From an uncultured Clostridia bacterium (GTDB taxonomy: Bacteria > Bacillota > Clostridia > Oscillospirales > Ruminococcaceae): a DNA stretch of 6,758 nt. The notes under the pieces are model-generated. The model did no database searches and was not told where the DNA came from. It saw nothing but the letters and a program-made list of their open reading frames with translations. The translations under genes and the position numbers were made by a program. Each line of letters begins with the position of its first letter. Within the stretch, counting starts at the first letter, position 1. The stretch covers positions 1-6,758 of the forward strand of contig CAMEYZ010000121.1 in the NCBI GenBank assembly GCA_945947715.1, in the 5' to 3' direction. Positions 4,570 through 6,758 of the stretch are shown here, piece after piece.

Positions 4570-6573
4570 ATGACAGGCAAACGCTGGAAAGCTTTTAAAA
4601 TAATCTCAATGGTGCTGGTGATGACAGCATTCGTCTGCGCTGTGGTCGGCGAAAAGGCGGACAGCTTCTCTATGTGGCTCAAGCTCCTGCTGACAGCTAT
4701 CGTTGCTGCAGTGTATCTTGTGCTGTTTATATCGGCTTCTAAGAATCTTCACAGCTTTGTTTCGGAAATGAAGTCCCAGCTTGACCTGACGGAAAGGGAT
4801 TCGCTATACAAGTTCCCCGCTCCTGCGGTCATTATTGACACGGACGGGACAATCGTATGGTACAACAAGGCCTTCGGTGAGGATATCTACACCGATGACG
4901 CCTATGGGATCCCTATCACTCGCATAATCGACATTGATCTGTCCAAAACTCAGAACAATATGAACACCACCGTCGAATATATGTCGGGTCAGTACAAGGT
5001 CTCCGCTGTGACCACTGAAAAGCACGACGCAAACTCCAATGAGGTAGTTACTGACCTTACCCTCCTCTACTTTGAGGATATCAGCGATTACGTCAGACTT
5101 GAACATGAGTACGAACAGTCCAGAATGTGGGTAATGCTCATAATGATAGACAGCTACGAGGACCTCTTCACTAATGTCAGGGATTCCGACAAGTCCCACA
5201 TAATCATGAAGATAGACAAGCTAATGGAGGGCTTTATGGAGGAAAGCAGCGGAATTATCCGCAAGATATCCTCCGACCGCTTCCTCGCTGTTATCGAGGA
5301 GGAGCCTCTCCAGCGACTTATCGACGATCAGTTTAAGTCAATCCTCGACAAGGCAAGGGCTATTACCGTTACTGACAAGAATTATGTCACCATATCTATC
5401 GGCGTGGGACACGGCGGAAATACGCTCGCCGAATCGGAAAATATGGCGAAGCAGGCTCTCGACATGACTCAGGGCCGCGGCGGCGACCAGGCGGCTGTTA
5501 AAAACGACAACGATTTCCTCTTCTTCGGCGGCACCTCAAAGGGCATCGAAAAACATACCAAGGTCAAAACAAGGATTTTTACATCGAATCTTATGCAGCT
5601 GGTGGAGCAGTCTGACAGCGTTATCGTTATGGGACACAAGTTCTCCGATTTGGACGCTCTGGGAGCGGCTGCGGGTATGGTGGGTGCTCTGCGTATGCTG
5701 GGCGTAAAGGCGTACATCTGCGTGGACGAGCTGCGCACGCTGGCAATGCCCATTATCACAAGACTTAAGGACAACATCTCCGACAGTGAGGACCTGTTTA
5801 TCTCGCCGAAAAATGCACTGGCTGTACTAACCGAGAAAACTCTCCTTATCATCGTTGATACCAACAACATCGACCTGCTGGAAAGCATTGAGCTTTATGA
5901 AGCGGCAAAGTCGGTGGTCTACATCGACCACCACAGGCAGGTGGTCAACAGCATCGACAATGCTGTTGTGGCGCTCCATGAGCCCTATGCTTCCTCTGCC
6001 AGCGAGATCGTTGCCGAGGTGGTACAGTACATGGCGCTCCCCGACACGCTGTCCAGCTACTATGCTGATGCGATGCTTGCGGGCATCATGCTGGACACCA
6101 AGGATTTCGTCAACAAAACGGGCGTAAGGACCTTTGAAGCGGCAGCGTTCCTGAAAAAATCGGGTGCGGACACCGTGGCAGTGAAGAAGCTTTTCGCAAA
6201 TTCGCTGGAAAGCTGCCGGAAGCGTTCCATTCTGGTAGAGAATGCCTCGATACACAAGCGCTGTGCAATATCCACATGGGAGTCAAACGACCCGGAGGTA
6301 CGGGTATTCTCTGCGCAGGCAGCCGACGAGCTACTGAACATTGAAGGTGTAGACGCAAGCTTTGTGTTATATCCTGCCATGATCGGGGGGAACAATTGCA
6401 TCAACATATCCGCCCGTTCCTACGGTTCGCTGAACGTTCAGCTGATAATGGAGAAATTAGGCGGCGGCGGGCATCAGACCATGGCCGCAGCGCAGATATA
6501 CGACATCACGCTAAAGGGAGCAGAGGAAAAGCTATTTGAAGCAATTGACGAATACATCGCCGGCGTCGGCTAA
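4570..6573 (+). CDS. gdpP: Cyclic-di-AMP phosphodiesterase GdpP (YybT family)
   Basis: GdpP hydrolyses c-di-AMP to pApA at the membrane and so sets potassium and osmotic balance and cell wall stress responses. Domain order is complete over 667 residues, the usual length: two membrane helices (about 10-27 and 36-54), a YybT-type PAS domain (about 80-150, with PAPAVIIDTDGTIVWYNKAF), a degenerate GGDEF domain (about 180-300, where the signature is SSDRF, so no cyclase activity is expected), a DHH domain (about 340-510) and a DHHA1 domain (about 560-665). Metal ligands are visible: GHKFSDLDA (His356, Asp360, Asp362), Asp430 in IVDTN, the DHH triad Asp453-His454-His455, and Asp509 in LDT. DHHA1 has ISARSYG and GGGGHQTMAA. 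The ATG at 4570 has GGTGGTGG (4557-4564) upstream. It lies 32 bases after RNase J and likely shares its transcript. In Bacillus gdpP precedes rplI; here no rplI start is seen in the following 185 bases. Confidence 0.96.
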   Translation: MTGKRWKAFKIISMVLVMTAFVCAVVGEKADSFSMWLKLLLTAIVAAVYLVLFISASKNLHSFVSEMKSQLDLTERDSLYKFPAPAVIIDTDGTIVWYNKAFGEDIYTDDAYGIPITRIIDIDLSKTQNNMNTTVEYMSGQYKVSAVTTEKHDANSNEVVTDLTLLYFEDISDYVRLEHEYEQSRMWVMLIMIDSYEDLFTNVRDSDKSHIIMKIDKLMEGFMEESSGIIRKISSDRFLAVIEEEPLQRLIDDQFKSILDKARAITVTDKNYVTISIGVGHGGNTLAESENMAKQALDMTQGRGGDQAAVKNDNDFLFFGGTSKGIEKHTKVKTRIFTSNLMQLVEQSDSVIVMGHKFSDLDALGAAAGMVGALRMLGVKAYICVDELRTLAMPIITRLKDNISDSEDLFISPKNALAVLTEKTLLIIVDTNNIDLLESIELYEAAKSVVYIDHHRQVVNSIDNAVVALHEPYASSASEIVAEVVQYMALPDTLSSYYADAMLAGIMLDTKDFVNKTGVRTFEAAAFLKKSGADTVAVKKLFANSLESCRKRSILVENASIHKRCAISTWESNDPEVRVFSAQAADELLNIEGVDASFVLYPAMIGGNNCINISARSYGSLNVQLIMEKLGGGGHQTMAAAQIYDITLKGAEEKLFEAIDEYIAGVG

Positions 6574-6579
6574 TCCGGG

Positions 6580-6613
6580 GTCGGGTCCGCCCGACAGCGG
6601 TTGCCGCGGGCGG
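6580..6613 (+). terminator. GC-rich hairpin after gdpP
   Basis: Seven bases after the gdpP stop, GTCGGG (6580-6585) pairs perfectly with CCCGAC (6590-6595) around TCCG. GCGG (6597-6600) pairs with CCGC (6604-6607) just after it. A competing, longer stem pairs CCGCCCG (6587-6593) with CGGGCGG (6607-6613). Only GGTATTT follows, not a proper T run, so it may terminate poorly, protect the 3' end of the message, or belong to a repeat. Confidence 0.4.
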
Positions 6614-6723
6614 GGTATTTCAGCTTAGGTGACATCAAGCCGCGGAAGTTAGCAAATAGCGAAAGAAGGTTAGAGGCTGAGGGTAACCGCAAATCGCATG
6701 TACCCCAGCAACAAAAAGTTCGC

Positions 6724-6739
6724 CAGCCTTTCAAGGCTG
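6724..6739. repeat. Perfect inverted repeat near the right edge
   Basis: CAGCCT (6724-6729) and AGGCTG (6734-6739) form a six-pair stem with a TTCA loop. It is followed by CCAAAGGGCGGC at the very edge. It is probably part of the same intergenic element as the preceding GC-rich hairpins. Confidence 0.55.
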
Positions 6740-6758
6740 CAGGTTTCCAAAGGGCGGC

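Larger units (their letters stand above)
6574..6758. other. Non-coding, hairpin-rich tail; possible intergenic repeat
   Basis: No convincing gene is present on either strand; short frames lack ribosome sites and recognisable products. The first 45 bases are extremely GC-rich, unlike the A/T-rich gaps elsewhere in the window. The stretch ends with a perfect hairpin (6724-6739) and CCAAAGGGCGGC, which reads like the left arm of a further inverted repeat cut by the window edge. From memory, GC-rich hairpin blocks of this kind recur between genes in Ruminococcus genomes, but I cannot verify that here. Confidence 0.5.

Noticed and set aside
1..6758. CRISPR array, tRNA, rRNA, insertion sequence or phage genes
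   Set aside because: No regularly spaced repeats, cloverleaf sequences, rRNA motifs, transposase or integrase motifs were seen.

Overview
The window looks like chromosomal DNA from a spore-forming, low-to-mid GC Firmicute of the Clostridia, most likely a Ruminococcus-type member of the Oscillospiraceae. This rests on the YabP/YabQ sporulation pair next to DivIC and an S1 protein (the Bacillus yabP-yabQ-divIC-yabR order), an RNase J, and a GdpP-type c-di-AMP phosphodiesterase. The genus is an inference; no database search was possible.

Layout. Positions 1-1605 hold four minus-strand genes, in transcription order yabP (1605-1339), yabQ (overlapping yabP by ATGA), divIC (779-450) and a single-S1-domain protein that runs off the left edge. 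divIC and the S1 gene have their own near-consensus housekeeping promoter (815-844), so growth-phase expression of the division and RNA-binding pair can be separate from the sporulation pair. Positions 1606-2275 are a 670-base divergent intergenic region without a credible protein gene. It holds a perfect-consensus sigma-A promoter (TTGACA, 17-base spacer, TATAAT) pointing right, followed by about 400 bases rich in hairpins and ending in a long terminator-like stem-loop (2086-2138). The plus strand then carries RNase J (2276-4537, GTG start) and, 32 bases on, gdpP (4570-6573). The last 185 bases are non-coding, start very GC-rich, and contain several perfect hairpins. They look like a terminator plus an intergenic repeat cut by the window edge.

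How the parts relate. The rightward pair combines mRNA turnover (RNase J) with second-messenger turnover (GdpP cleaves c-di-AMP to pApA), and the short gap suggests co-transcription. The leftward genes serve spore-coat/cortex assembly and septum formation.

The strongest points for a second look are the promoter-plus-structured-RNA unit at 1705-2138 (a stand-alone ncRNA, or a long regulated leader of the RNase J gene) and the roughly 200-residue Asn/Gln/Ser/Tyr/Arg-rich disordered extension at the N-terminus of RNase J.
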